Positions 1 through 6,915 of a DNA stretch of 64,000 nt are shown here, one piece after another (within the stretch, counting starts at the first letter, position 1; the number at the start of each line of letters is the position of its first letter). This DNA is from a virus, in IMG/VR virus record IMGVR_UViG_3300009151_000061, positions 1-64,000 of that record; one strand, written 5' to 3'. The notes beneath the pieces are model-generated. The model was not told where the DNA came from, did not search any database, and worked only from the letters and a program-made list of their open reading frames with translations. Both the position numbers and the translations under genes were made by a program.

Positions 1-453
1 AGATCTGGTGTTATATATCACGCTTATAATCTATTTCCACGCGTTATACCTACAGTTGATATTGCTCCTCTAAATGAGGACTCTACTCAGGTTCTTTTAG
101 CGAAGAAATATGAGGAAGATAAGTTTAGATTTATAGGTGGGTTCGTATTACCAAGTGATTCAAGTATTACAACATCACTTAGAAGAGTTTACTATAAAGA
201 AACAGGTGGAAACTCTGAACCCAATGATTTCAAGTTCTTGGATCAAGTTAAGATAGAAGACTGGAGATACAGGGGAGAGGACGATAAAGTAATGACTTCA
301 TTCTATACTTGTAAAAGATCTTGGGGTTCAATAACTCCTTCTGATGATATTATGGAGTTAAAATGGGTGGATATTGATGAGAAGTGGATGAAAGATAATA
401 TGGTAGAAGAACATTCAACTTTAATTGATATTTTATTCAGTTTTCTTAAATAA
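1..453 (+). CDS. Nudix domain protein, C-terminal part (probable NadM: NMN adenylyltransferase/ADP-ribose pyrophosphatase)
   Basis: The frame is open from the left edge to TAA, so only the last 150 residues are visible and the true start lies outside the window. A Nudix-like segment starts at IGGFVLPSD (about residues 47-55 of the visible part) and ends with KETGG. The C-terminus (ELKWVDIDE, then EEHSTLIDI) matches the end of the Nudix domain of bifunctional NadM proteins, which make NAD+ from NMN and ATP. The next protein gene is nadV, which makes NMN, so the pair would form a two-step NAD+ salvage route. The Nudix box is degenerate: the Glu residues expected in the RE and EE positions are not all present, so pyrophosphatase activity may be lost. 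The N-terminal adenylyltransferase half is inferred, not seen. A stand-alone Nudix protein is the alternative. Confidence 0.7.
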   Translation, partial: RSGVIYHAYNLFPRVIPTVDIAPLNEDSTQVLLAKKYEEDKFRFIGGFVLPSDSSITTSLRRVYYKETGGNSEPNDFKFLDQVKIEDWRYRGEDDKVMTSFYTCKRSWGSITPSDDIMELKWVDIDEKWMKDNMVEEHSTLIDILFSFLK

Positions 454-478
454 AAAATAAAAATAAACAAAATTGTTG

Positions 479-486
479 TACCTTTG
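479..486 (+). promoter_or_regulatory. Bacteroidota-type -7 box upstream of tRNA-Leu
   Basis: TACCTTTG matches the TAnnTTTG -7 consensus of Bacteroidota primary sigma factors and lies 13 nt before the tRNA 5' end, so transcription could begin just ahead of the tRNA. No clear -33 TTTG is present at the ideal distance. Confidence 0.45.
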
Positions 487-499
487 TATAAGTAAAGAA

Positions 500-583
500 G
501 CGGGGGTGTTGTAATGGTAGCCAAGAGGGACTTAAAATCCCTTGTTCTGAAAGAACGTGTGGGTTCGAGTCCCACCCTCCGCA
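500..583 (+). tRNA. tRNA-Leu (anticodon TAA)
   Basis: A full cloverleaf can be folded by hand. The acceptor stem GCGGGGG pairs with CCTCCGC with one G-U pair. The anticodon stem AGGGA/TCCCT encloses the loop CTTAAAA with anticodon TAA. There is a long variable arm (GTTCTGAAAGAAC) typical of class II tRNAs, and a T arm GTGGG-TTCGAGT-CCCAC. The discriminator is A583 and CCA is not encoded. It reads UUA/UUG, very common codons in this AT-rich genome. It sits between the two NAD+ salvage genes. Confidence 0.93.
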
Positions 584-602
584 CAAATCAAATCATAATA
601 CT

Positions 603-2027
603 ATGAGCAATAACATTTGTACCATGAGTGATAGTTATAAAGCTACTCACTGGAAACAATATCCTAAAGGAACCACAAAAGTTTATTCTTATCTTGAGTC
701 TCGTGGTGGTAAGTTCAACAATACACTTTTCTATGGTCTTCAATATTTTATCAAAAAGTATCTTGCCGGTCAAGTAGTAACCGAAGACAAAATACAAAGA
801 GCTAAAAAATTATGGGATGCTCACCTCGGACCTGGTCTTTTCAACGAAGCTGGTTGGAGACATATCCTCACCGTACATGGTGGTAAACTCCCTATAAAAA
901 TTAAAGCTGTTCCAGAAGGACTAAACATACCAGTAAAAAATGTCTTAATGACCGTTGAGAATACTGATGACCAAGTTCCTTGGTTAACAAACTATATTGA
1001 AACCTTACTTTTACAAGTATGGTACCCGACTACCGTCTCTACTTTATCAAGAGAAATTAAGAAAGTACTCATCAAGTATCTTCAAAAGACTACTTCTTAT
1101 ACAAAAGAAGAAATAAAGGGTATAGTCAACTTTATGTTACACGACTTTGGTTATCGTGGTGTATCTTCTGTTGAAAGTGCTGGTCTTGGTGGTTCAGCTC
1201 ATATCATCAACTTTATGGGTACTGATACTGTTGCAGCTATTGAAATGGCTCAAGAGTTTTATAATACCAATAACATCTTAGCCTTCTCTATCCCAGCTTC
1301 TGAACACTCTACGATTACATCTTGGGGTGAACCTAATGAAGTAAAAGCAATGGAGAATATGTTGGATCAATATCCTACAGGTCTTGTAGCTTGTGTATCT
1401 GACTCATTTGATATCATCAAAGCTTGTGGTATGTATTGGGGTGGAGTTCTTAGAACTAAAATCCTTCAAAGGGATGGTAGACTTGTAGTTCGTCCTGACA
1501 GTGGAGACCCAGTTCAAACATTGAAACAAGTATTTAATATTCTTTGGAATCGTTTCGGTGGTACTACCAACGAAAAAGGTTTCAAGGTACTTGACCCACA
1601 CATTCGTGTAATACAAGGTGATGGGGTTAACTATGAGTCAATCATAGAAATATTGGATATGATGGTTAATGAAGGATTCTCTGTTGAGAACATTGCATTC
1701 GGTATGGGTGGAGCACTCTTACAGAAGGTAGATAGGGATACTCAGAAGTTCGCCTTCAAGTGTTCAAGTATCATAATCAATGGAGAAGAAGCTGACGTTC
1801 AGAAGAACCCTATTGAGATTGATGCTAACGGTCAGAGAGTTCAAAGTTTCAAGAAATCAAAAGCTGGTCGATTGAAACTTATGAAGGATACTGAGGGTAA
1901 CTTCTACACACAAGAACATTCCCACGACGAGGAAGGGGATTGTTTAATCACTGTATTCTTAAATGGTGACATTCTTAAAGAATGGACGTTTGAGGAAATC
2001 CGTGAAAGAGCAGAACTCGACTTCTAA
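603..2027 (+). CDS. nadV: nicotinamide phosphoribosyltransferase (NAMPT/NadV)
   Basis: Converts nicotinamide and PRPP to NMN in the cytoplasm of the infected cell. At 474 residues it is of normal family length. Typical signatures are visible: the N-terminal SYKATHWKQYP segment, YSYLESRGG, HDFGYRGVSS with the ribosyl-phosphate binding residues, ASEHSTITSWG carrying the conserved catalytic-site His, and RPDSGDP. The gene follows tRNA-Leu by 19 nt and is closed by a strong terminator. With the upstream Nudix/NadM-like gene it reconstitutes a two-enzyme NAD+ pathway. Such pathways in phages (KVP40-type NadV/NadM) support nucleotide metabolism and are reported to restore NAD+ drained by NAD+-depleting anti-phage defences. 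The start at ATG 603 gives a short extension before the conserved MSDSYKA; the second ATG at 624 is possible. Confidence 0.95.
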   Translation: MSNNICTMSDSYKATHWKQYPKGTTKVYSYLESRGGKFNNTLFYGLQYFIKKYLAGQVVTEDKIQRAKKLWDAHLGPGLFNEAGWRHILTVHGGKLPIKIKAVPEGLNIPVKNVLMTVENTDDQVPWLTNYIETLLLQVWYPTTVSTLSREIKKVLIKYLQKTTSYTKEEIKGIVNFMLHDFGYRGVSSVESAGLGGSAHIINFMGTDTVAAIEMAQEFYNTNNILAFSIPASEHSTITSWGEPNEVKAMENMLDQYPTGLVACVSDSFDIIKACGMYWGGVLRTKILQRDGRLVVRPDSGDPVQTLKQVFNILWNRFGGTTNEKGFKVLDPHIRVIQGDGVNYESIIEILDMMVNEGFSVENIAFGMGGALLQKVDRDTQKFAFKCSSIIINGEEADVQKNPIEIDANGQRVQSFKKSKAGRLKLMKDTEGNFYTQEHSHDEEGDCLITVFLNGDILKEWTFEEIRERAELDF

Positions 2028-2053
2028 AAAAGAGACCTTCGGGTCTCTTTTTT
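2026..2053 (+). terminator. intrinsic terminator after nadV
   Basis: Perfect hairpin AAAAAGAGACC-TTCG-GGTCTCTTTTT with a stable TTCG tetraloop and a T tract, starting at the nadV stop codon. Confidence 0.92.
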
Positions 2054-2091
2054 GTTTTAAAACAAATCATAGTTGAGAACATAAAAGAGAT

Positions 2092-2865
2092 ATGGCAACT
2101 AAACTATCCTTAAAATTTAATAAATCGAAGTTTTCCGATCTTGTAGATAAGTTACAAGACCTAACCTCTATTGAAGACGTTATCAAACTTAAAATACAAA
2201 AAGATACCACTCTTATCTACACAATGTTAAGTAGTGAAACACAAGTATTAGCTCTTAAAAGTTATCTAATAAATACATCAGATTATATTGAAAACTTTAA
2301 TGAAGACACCACATTTGACTTTATTATTACCTCAGCTCCAAGATTTGTAAAGAATCTAAAATTCTTTACAAGTGATAACCCAATCAAAATGGATATTATT
2401 TACAAACCTCAACCAGAAGATGAAGAAACAATGCACGTTAGATCAGCTCAGTTTACGAATGGTAAGTTGAAAATTTCGTGTGTAGGTGGTGAGGAGTATA
2501 AGATTAAGGATATTAAAAAAGAACTCTTAAATCAAAGATTAAATATCAAGAACTCTAAATGGGATTTCAAGATATCCCAATCCGATTTTAACGATGTTAA
2601 AAAACTTTGTTCTATTAATAATGAAGAAAGGATTTTAAACATATCAGTAACAGATGGTTTAGTTACTATGAATGAATCTGCTAAATGGGAGTTAGAAATA
2701 GACACAATCACTCCAATGAATACCAATCTAATCTTTGGTAAGAAATACCTATCAAATATAAATGATGGAGACTTTATTCAGTTTTATGTATTTGAAACCT
2801 TTATCTTAGTTAAAGATGATATATCAAATTTGATGCTTAGCTTTGAGACAAACTTTGATGATTAA
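2092..2865 (+). CDS. sliding-clamp-like protein (T4 gp45-like)
   Basis: 257 residues with the repeated alpha/beta pattern of a PCNA-fold clamp. The second half begins WDFKISQSDFNDVKKL and ends with the strand pattern FIQFYVFETFILV followed by LMLSFET, which parallels the C-terminal domain of T4 gp45. T4 gp45 is 228 residues, so this is slightly longer. The role would be as processivity factor for the phage polymerase and, if the T4 model holds, activator of late transcription. The assignment is based on pattern and fold-like layout, not on a strict sequence motif, because clamps have none. It overlaps the convergent HNH gene by 4 nt. A promoter-like AT-rich leader precedes it, after the nadV terminator. 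Confidence 0.55.
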   Translation: MATKLSLKFNKSKFSDLVDKLQDLTSIEDVIKLKIQKDTTLIYTMLSSETQVLALKSYLINTSDYIENFNEDTTFDFIITSAPRFVKNLKFFTSDNPIKMDIIYKPQPEDEETMHVRSAQFTNGKLKISCVGGEEYKIKDIKKELLNQRLNIKNSKWDFKISQSDFNDVKKLCSINNEERILNISVTDGLVTMNESAKWELEIDTITPMNTNLIFGKKYLSNINDGDFIQFYVFETFILVKDDISNLMLSFETNFDD

Positions 2866-3608
2866 TCACTTCTTTTATTTCCTTTAGAAATATTTTCCCT
2901 CCAGAAAAGCGGTTGAAAATTAGTATAATGGTTCAATTTATATATATCTTCCTCAGTCTCAGCCCAACTGATTGGGGTTTTATGGTCTAATTGCCAATAA
3001 GTAGCATAGTTCTCCCAACACATCTCCTCCGTGAATTGCGACTCAATATAAACTTTAAACTCCTCAAAAGAGCAACCTAATATCTGTACTGTCTTTTTTG
3101 ATTTTTGTGTATATCGAGATTTAAAAGATTGTGATATTAGTGTTCTTATAGAACAAGTAAGTCTATATAAAGGATTATTTTTCTTTTTATTTCTAACATA
3201 CTCCCTGTTTAATGAATTGAAATATTCTTTCTTCTCATTCCTCTTTTTCCTTCTTCTTTCATTTACAAATTCTTTGTTATCTTTATTATAGTCACTAATT
3301 CTTTTTTTCACCCTTTCTTTATTATTCTGATACCATATTTTCTTTTTTTCACTAATATCTTTTTTATTTTGATCCCTATAGTTTCTATGGTAATCTTCAT
3401 CATATTTCTCAGAATTATATTTACTTTTATATTCTTTTATTTTTTCTAAATTTTCATCATAATAACTTCTCACCCTTTCTTTAATAATATCCTTGTTTTT
3501 TTGATAATATTTTTTTCTGTATTCTTTAATACATGATTTACATTTTTTACCTCTTTTTGGAAATTCAGATATTTCTTTCTCAACCAAGCAGAAATTACAT
3601 CTCACCAT
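2862..3608 (-). CDS. HNH homing endonuclease (zinc-finger/coil family, copy 1)
   Basis: 248 residues. The N-terminus has a CNFC...CKSC zinc-ribbon. A long Lys/Glu-rich region follows, with repeats of the type YYxxNKexIkE, probably extended helices reading DNA. The C-terminal nuclease part contains LGCSFEEFKVYIES, then QLDHKTPISWAETEED and KLNHYTNFQPL, i.e. the D-H...N core of HNH enzymes. It is a paralogue of the proteins at 29544-30227 and 50775-51446. It stands alone on the minus strand between plus-strand genes, as expected for a free-standing mobile endonuclease. Its promoter-like sequence TTTAATATATAAATA lies about 18 nt before the ATG. Confidence 0.85.
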   Translation of the reverse strand: MVRCNFCLVEKEISEFPKRGKKCKSCIKEYRKKYYQKNKDIIKERVRSYYDENLEKIKEYKSKYNSEKYDEDYHRNYRDQNKKDISEKKKIWYQNNKERVKKRISDYNKDNKEFVNERRRKKRNEKKEYFNSLNREYVRNKKKNNPLYRLTCSIRTLISQSFKSRYTQKSKKTVQILGCSFEEFKVYIESQFTEEMCWENYATYWQLDHKTPISWAETEEDIYKLNHYTNFQPLFWRENISKGNKRSD

Positions 3609-3697
3609 AATATTCTTTTTTATTTATATATTAAATATAATGTCTTTCGAGCAAGATTTGTCCTAAGATGTTTCAGAAATTAAATTGGATTATATAG

Positions 3698-3710
3698 TTT
3701 AATATATACC
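3698..3710 (+). promoter_or_regulatory. phage promoter-like motif TTTAATATATACC
   Basis: One of the clearest copies of a motif that recurs just before start codons throughout the window on both strands. Here only 4 nt separate it from ATG 3715, so any transcript starting downstream of the box would have almost no leader. Confidence 0.5.
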
Positions 3711-3714
3711 TTTG

Positions 3715-4578
3715 ATGAAACACCTTAAACATTTTGAAGCTGTGCATTACGGGGATAAACATTTTGGTCAACTAATCAAGGATTACTTTCCTTGGTATAA
3801 CTATACTCGTTCACTTAACAATTTACCAGAAGTAAATAAGTTAATGAATGATACATTCCGCAACTCTCTACCCGAAGATTTAATCAATTTGACTTTCCTA
3901 TGGGGAGATCAAAATAATGGATATTATCATGTAATAATGGGTAGAACTCGATCATTTTATCAAACTGATAGTTTATTGATTGATCCTCAGGAACATGAAG
4001 CTATAGTTTCACTATACTCTCACCACTCCGAAGGAGATAGTTATCATACAAGAACTGAACATGAAGTTGATGATTGGGATGATGTTGAGAAGTTGAGACT
4101 TATGCACACTCTTGGTAGAAAGACTTTAGCTGAGAAATATTGGAATGTAAAATCACAAATACTAGAGTTATTTGATTATCTTCTCTATGAAATAGAAGAC
4201 AATGACTCTAACCCAAATGATATTTATATCTCTGATTTCAAATACTTAATGGATAAAGAAGGTATATCTCCCGATTATATATCAAATCCAAGAAATGTAA
4301 CTGATGAAGATGTTTACCTTTTTGTTAAGGATTATCAAGGTAGTGAGAATTTCTTTCATTCATTAGGATCTTATTTACAAAAAAATGGTAAACTAACGGA
4401 ACGTCAAATAGACGCTTGTAGAAAAACAGTTTCACAAGATTTTGTCAAAAATAAAATGGCAAATAAAATAGGAATGGTATTTAGGTATGCTAATCCTAAC
4501 ATGCCTACTATCCTAAGACTTAAAAGTAAAGGATACTTCGTATTGGATATTGAAGGTTTAATAATCGTTTATAAATAA
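3715..4578 (+). CDS. uncharacterised protein with capsid-targeting-like N-terminus
   Basis: 287 residues, no recognised domain. The start was set at ATG 3715, not the TTG one codon earlier, because it is preceded by TTTAATATATACC and yields the recurrent N-terminal motif (MKHLKHFEAVH). The body is mixed alpha/beta with a His/Asp-rich stretch (YSHHSEGDSYHTRTEHEVDD) around residue 100 that could bind metal. The related N-termini of more than 20 neighbours and the T4 precedent suggest it is packaged in the head. Function otherwise unknown. Confidence 0.75.
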   Translation: MKHLKHFEAVHYGDKHFGQLIKDYFPWYNYTRSLNNLPEVNKLMNDTFRNSLPEDLINLTFLWGDQNNGYYHVIMGRTRSFYQTDSLLIDPQEHEAIVSLYSHHSEGDSYHTRTEHEVDDWDDVEKLRLMHTLGRKTLAEKYWNVKSQILELFDYLLYEIEDNDSNPNDIYISDFKYLMDKEGISPDYISNPRNVTDEDVYLFVKDYQGSENFFHSLGSYLQKNGKLTERQIDACRKTVSQDFVKNKMANKIGMVFRYANPNMPTILRLKSKGYFVLDIEGLIIVYK

Positions 4579-4586
4579 AATAATAT

Positions 4587-4757
4587 ATGGAAAATGTACT
4601 TAATTTTGAGGACTTCGTAAACGAATCCTATAACAAACCAAGAAAGGGAATGAAAAGACGTTGGAGCGTCAAATATAAGAAATCTATTAACTGCTCTAAT
4701 CCAAAAGGATTTTCCCAGAAAAATTACTGTAGAAGAAAAAAGAGAGGTGGTGGGTAT
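4587..4757 (+). CDS. small basic protein with capsid-targeting-like N-terminus
   Basis: 56 residues from ATG 4587 to TAA. It begins 9 nt after the previous stop, so it is likely co-transcribed. The N-terminus MENVLNFEDFVNES fits the shared motif with a V-N-E site where a prohead protease could cut. The remainder is very basic (KGMKRRWSVKYKK) and ends with SNPKGFSQKNYCRRKKR, a Cys/Lys motif I recognise loosely from other phage virion-type proteins. A cleaved basic peptide inside the capsid would suit DNA condensation. Function inferred only. Confidence 0.65.
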
Positions 4758-4767
4758 AAGTCTTAAA

Positions 4768-5496
4768 CTACTTTATGAAATCCTCAAATTTTATCACCGA
4801 TTCTTTTAACATCATATCAAACTCCTTATCAAAATCTTTTGGATCCTGTTTATATCCTGATTTAGATTCATCTAATGCATCCTCCGTCCATTGATAAGAC
4901 CAAAATAAACTATCCGGTATTTTGAACCCAAAGAAGGTTAAAACCTTCTTTTCTAGTTTAATAGCTTCCACACCATTCCAGTTATGACCAACTGATACAA
5001 CACCTACTTCTATATCTTCAATTATATTCTTCTCACCCAGAGTTGCCCATCTGTTTTCAAGCCAAGTTAATCTCTCAACCAATTTTGAATAAACAGCATT
5101 CATCTTACCCCATCTTATAGACCCAAAAAATATGACTGTGTCAGATGTTAATAACTCATTTACTACTTTATATAACTCATCATCACTATTATTAAATGAA
5201 GCCCAACACCTTAATTCACCGGTTTTATCCTTAACACTTTTCAATAAAGCTTCCTTTACACCACATCCATTACCACTCCTACCACTAACATTACCCTCAC
5301 ATTGATGAATGTTTAACTTAGATACATCTATAATAGTAACAACACTTTTACCCAACTCTTCTTGCATCTTATAAGCAAGAGCCGATGATTTAGGAATCTC
5401 ATCATGACCATCCCATCTATTTGAAGTTAAAAGAAAAAGTATTTTTTCTTTTCCTCTAAGGTGACTTATCGTTTTATCGTATTTAATTTTAGACAT
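4768..5496 (-). CDS. NADPH-dependent FMN reductase / flavodoxin-fold protein
   Basis: 242 residues with a flavodoxin-like fold: a first strand and phosphate-binding loop region (ILFLLTSNRWDG), then VTIIDVSKLNIHQCEGN, and TVIFFGSIRWGKMNAVYSK, which resembles the FMN-binding segment of the NADPH-dependent FMN reductase family. The family uses FMN and NAD(P)H in the cytoplasm. The substrate is unknown; a link with the phage NAD+ salvage genes 2.7 kb upstream is possible but not shown. It overlaps the start of its own downstream partner order: its ATG at 5496 abuts the stop of the 5496-5906 gene, so the two are probably co-transcribed. Confidence 0.78.
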   Translation of the reverse strand: MSKIKYDKTISHLRGKEKILFLLTSNRWDGHDEIPKSSALAYKMQEELGKSVVTIIDVSKLNIHQCEGNVSGRSGNGCGVKEALLKSVKDKTGELRCWASFNNSDDELYKVVNELLTSDTVIFFGSIRWGKMNAVYSKLVERLTWLENRWATLGEKNIIEDIEVGVVSVGHNWNGVEAIKLEKKVLTFFGFKIPDSLFWSYQWTEDALDESKSGYKQDPKDFDKEFDMMLKESVIKFEDFIK

Positions 5497-5906
5497 TACT
5501 TAACTAATTTTTTATCTTCTAGGAACTTCATTAGACCTTCCCACTGGTCACATTTGTAATAATCAAATCTACTTCCAACAGATTGGTACTTTTGCTCACA
5601 CACATACCACCACTCATCCTTAACCTTATTAAAGAAATAAACTTTATCCGAGAAGCCTGAAGAAATGTGGTCTCCAAATCCAACTTCTATACAAGTATTA
5701 TTAAATAATAGAGAAAGATAATTTTTATCAACTATGTTATCCTCAAAAAAATAATACTCCTTATCAGTTATCTTCTCAAGACTTTCATATTCTCTAGTTA
5801 ATAAGTTTCTTCTATCTTTAGACGTTTTTTCATCATATTCATCTATACCAATCTCTTGATAAAAATCCTCTCTATTAAACGCCTCGTATAACTTTAAATA
5901 TAACAT
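5496..5906 (-). CDS. small protein with capsid-targeting-like N-terminus and KCDQ-WEGL C-terminal motif
   Basis: The start was moved to the internal ATG at 5906 because it is preceded by TTTAATATATACACTTAT and gives the shared N-terminus (MLYLKLYEAFNRED). The resulting protein has 136 residues. The C-terminus has an aromatic segment (EWWYVCEQKY) followed by YYKCDQWEGLMKFLED. The same ending occurs in the protein at 48749-49189, so the two are paralogous at least at the C-terminus. Function unknown; likely a packaged protein. Confidence 0.75.
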   Translation of the reverse strand: MLYLKLYEAFNREDFYQEIGIDEYDEKTSKDRRNLLTREYESLEKITDKEYYFFEDNIVDKNYLSLLFNNTCIEVGFGDHISSGFSDKVYFFNKVKDEWWYVCEQKYQSVGSRFDYYKCDQWEGLMKFLEDKKLVK

Positions 5907-5919
5907 ATAAGTGTATATA

Positions 5920-6687
5920 TTAAATCTCAAAATCAATCATATCACGCTTAGCAGAGTTTATACATCTCTTGGTTATACACAAATTAGATATGTCCGCAAT
6001 CTCCGAAGCCGGTATATTATTTTTGAAACCATAATAAACAGATCTTTTATGATCTATAGTTGGGTATCCATTAGATATTGGAGAATCATTAATATAACAT
6101 TTTATATACTCACCATCATAATAATCTTTACCATCCCAATTTTCATACAGTACCTTACTTGATTTTCTTGTTAGTCTTCTTACCTCATTCTTGTAAATTC
6201 TAAAAGAAATTCTATTTATCTCAGTATATCTATCCTCTGACTTCTCCACATCAACAATACTACATTTACCTACTTTACATTTCTTACAAGTATAGATACC
6301 ATCTCTCTTTTTATTTGAAATATACTTGTTAAATTGTATGTTAACTACACTCCCACAGACTTCACATATTGGATCTACCCTTACATGAGATACACTTGGT
6401 AAGTCTAAAACATTTATTTTTAGTTTGTTATTTATTATAGCATTGTACCCCAATTTTAGGTAGTGAGTTACGTTTCTATATGAAATATTTATTTCAATGG
6501 ATTCGTTTAAGAACCCCCCATCATTTTTGTTAATCTCGATCTTTGATATAAAATCATTTTCCTCTTTTCTATCTCTATCCGATCTTTTGTAGATTTTTTC
6601 AGAACTTTTACAGTTTTTGGAGCAGTATTTTTTACAAGTCCGACCAACAACCACATTATTACACTTTCTATAATTACATATTCTCAT
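5920..6687 (-). CDS. HNH-type homing endonuclease beside the interrupted polymerase gene
   Basis: 255 residues from the internal ATG at 6687, chosen because TATATATACC lies just upstream and because MRICNYRKC starts a Cys-rich zinc-binding region (RKCNN...CKKYCSKNC). A second zinc ribbon is formed by CEVCGS and CKKCKVGK. The C-terminus has PTIDHKRSVYYG followed by an Asn/Lys-rich ISNLCITKRCINSAKRD, fitting an HNH-like DH...N site. It lies head to head with the polymerase fragment starting at 6777, about 90 nt away. By analogy with T4 mobA, which sits beside the gene 60 bypass sequence, it may be the mobility partner of the polymerase interruption. Confidence 0.75.
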   Translation of the reverse strand: MRICNYRKCNNVVVGRTCKKYCSKNCKSSEKIYKRSDRDRKEENDFISKIEINKNDGGFLNESIEINISYRNVTHYLKLGYNAIINNKLKINVLDLPSVSHVRVDPICEVCGSVVNIQFNKYISNKKRDGIYTCKKCKVGKCSIVDVEKSEDRYTEINRISFRIYKNEVRRLTRKSSKVLYENWDGKDYYDGEYIKCYINDSPISNGYPTIDHKRSVYYGFKNNIPASEIADISNLCITKRCINSAKRDMIDFEI

Positions 6688-6776
6688 ATGGTATATATAA
6701 AAAACAAAAGCTCCTGTTTTATACCCCACTAACTTTTTATCTATATTTTAGTATAAATAAAAAAGAAAAATATTTC

Positions 6777-6911
6777 ATGACAAGGGAACAAAAGTTAGAA
6801 AAACTTGAGTCACTAAAAAACCAAGCGAGCGAGCTGAAGAGGGAAGTAGACTACTACAATTCCTTACAGCTCGCTCTTTTTGAACCCCCTCTGATTACTC
6901 AGAGGGGGTAA
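6777..6911 (+). CDS. family B DNA polymerase fragment: fingers helix up to motif B (upstream part of interrupted gene)
   Basis: 44 codons from ATG 6777 to TAA 6909-6911, too short to be noticed alone. The first 34 residues end with KREVDYYNSLQLAL, the helix that in family B polymerases runs straight into motif B (KxxxNxxYG). The continuation of motif B (KLVLNGSYGAF) is found in another frame from 6919. After Leu34 (CTT 6876-6878) the frame runs through a hairpin and encodes only FEPPLITQRG, which has no counterpart in polymerases. The exonuclease and palm motif A part of the enzyme is not upstream in this window, so the polymerase must be split and the N-terminal part encoded elsewhere. An A-rich leader with TATAAATA precedes the start. 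Confidence 0.8.
   Translation: MTREQKLEKLESLKNQASELKREVDYYNSLQLALFEPPLITQRG
6884..6909 (+). other. perfect GC-rich hairpin within the polymerase interruption
   Basis: The stem ACCCCCTCTGA / TCAGAGGGGGT is 11 bp without mismatch, loop TTAC, in otherwise AT-rich DNA. It begins 5 nt after the CTT codon where the polymerase homology stops and is followed by TAA, TGA and TAA in the three frames (6909, 6913, 6917). No T tract follows on either strand, so it is not a normal terminator. Placement resembles the stem-loop after the take-off codon of T4 gene 60. Confidence 0.85.
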
Positions 6912-6915
6912 ATGA

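Noticed and set aside
303-584. Minus-strand open frame with a GLEPTRSFRTRDFKS-type sequence
   Set aside because: It is the well-known antisense translation of a tRNA gene (tRNA-Leu 500-583).
5911-6162. Plus-strand 83-codon open frame
   Set aside because: Lies opposite the C-terminal end of the HNH gene and lacks coding character.
6884-6909. Transcription terminator inside the polymerase gene
   Set aside because: No T tract follows the hairpin on either strand, and the downstream polymerase codons remain conserved.
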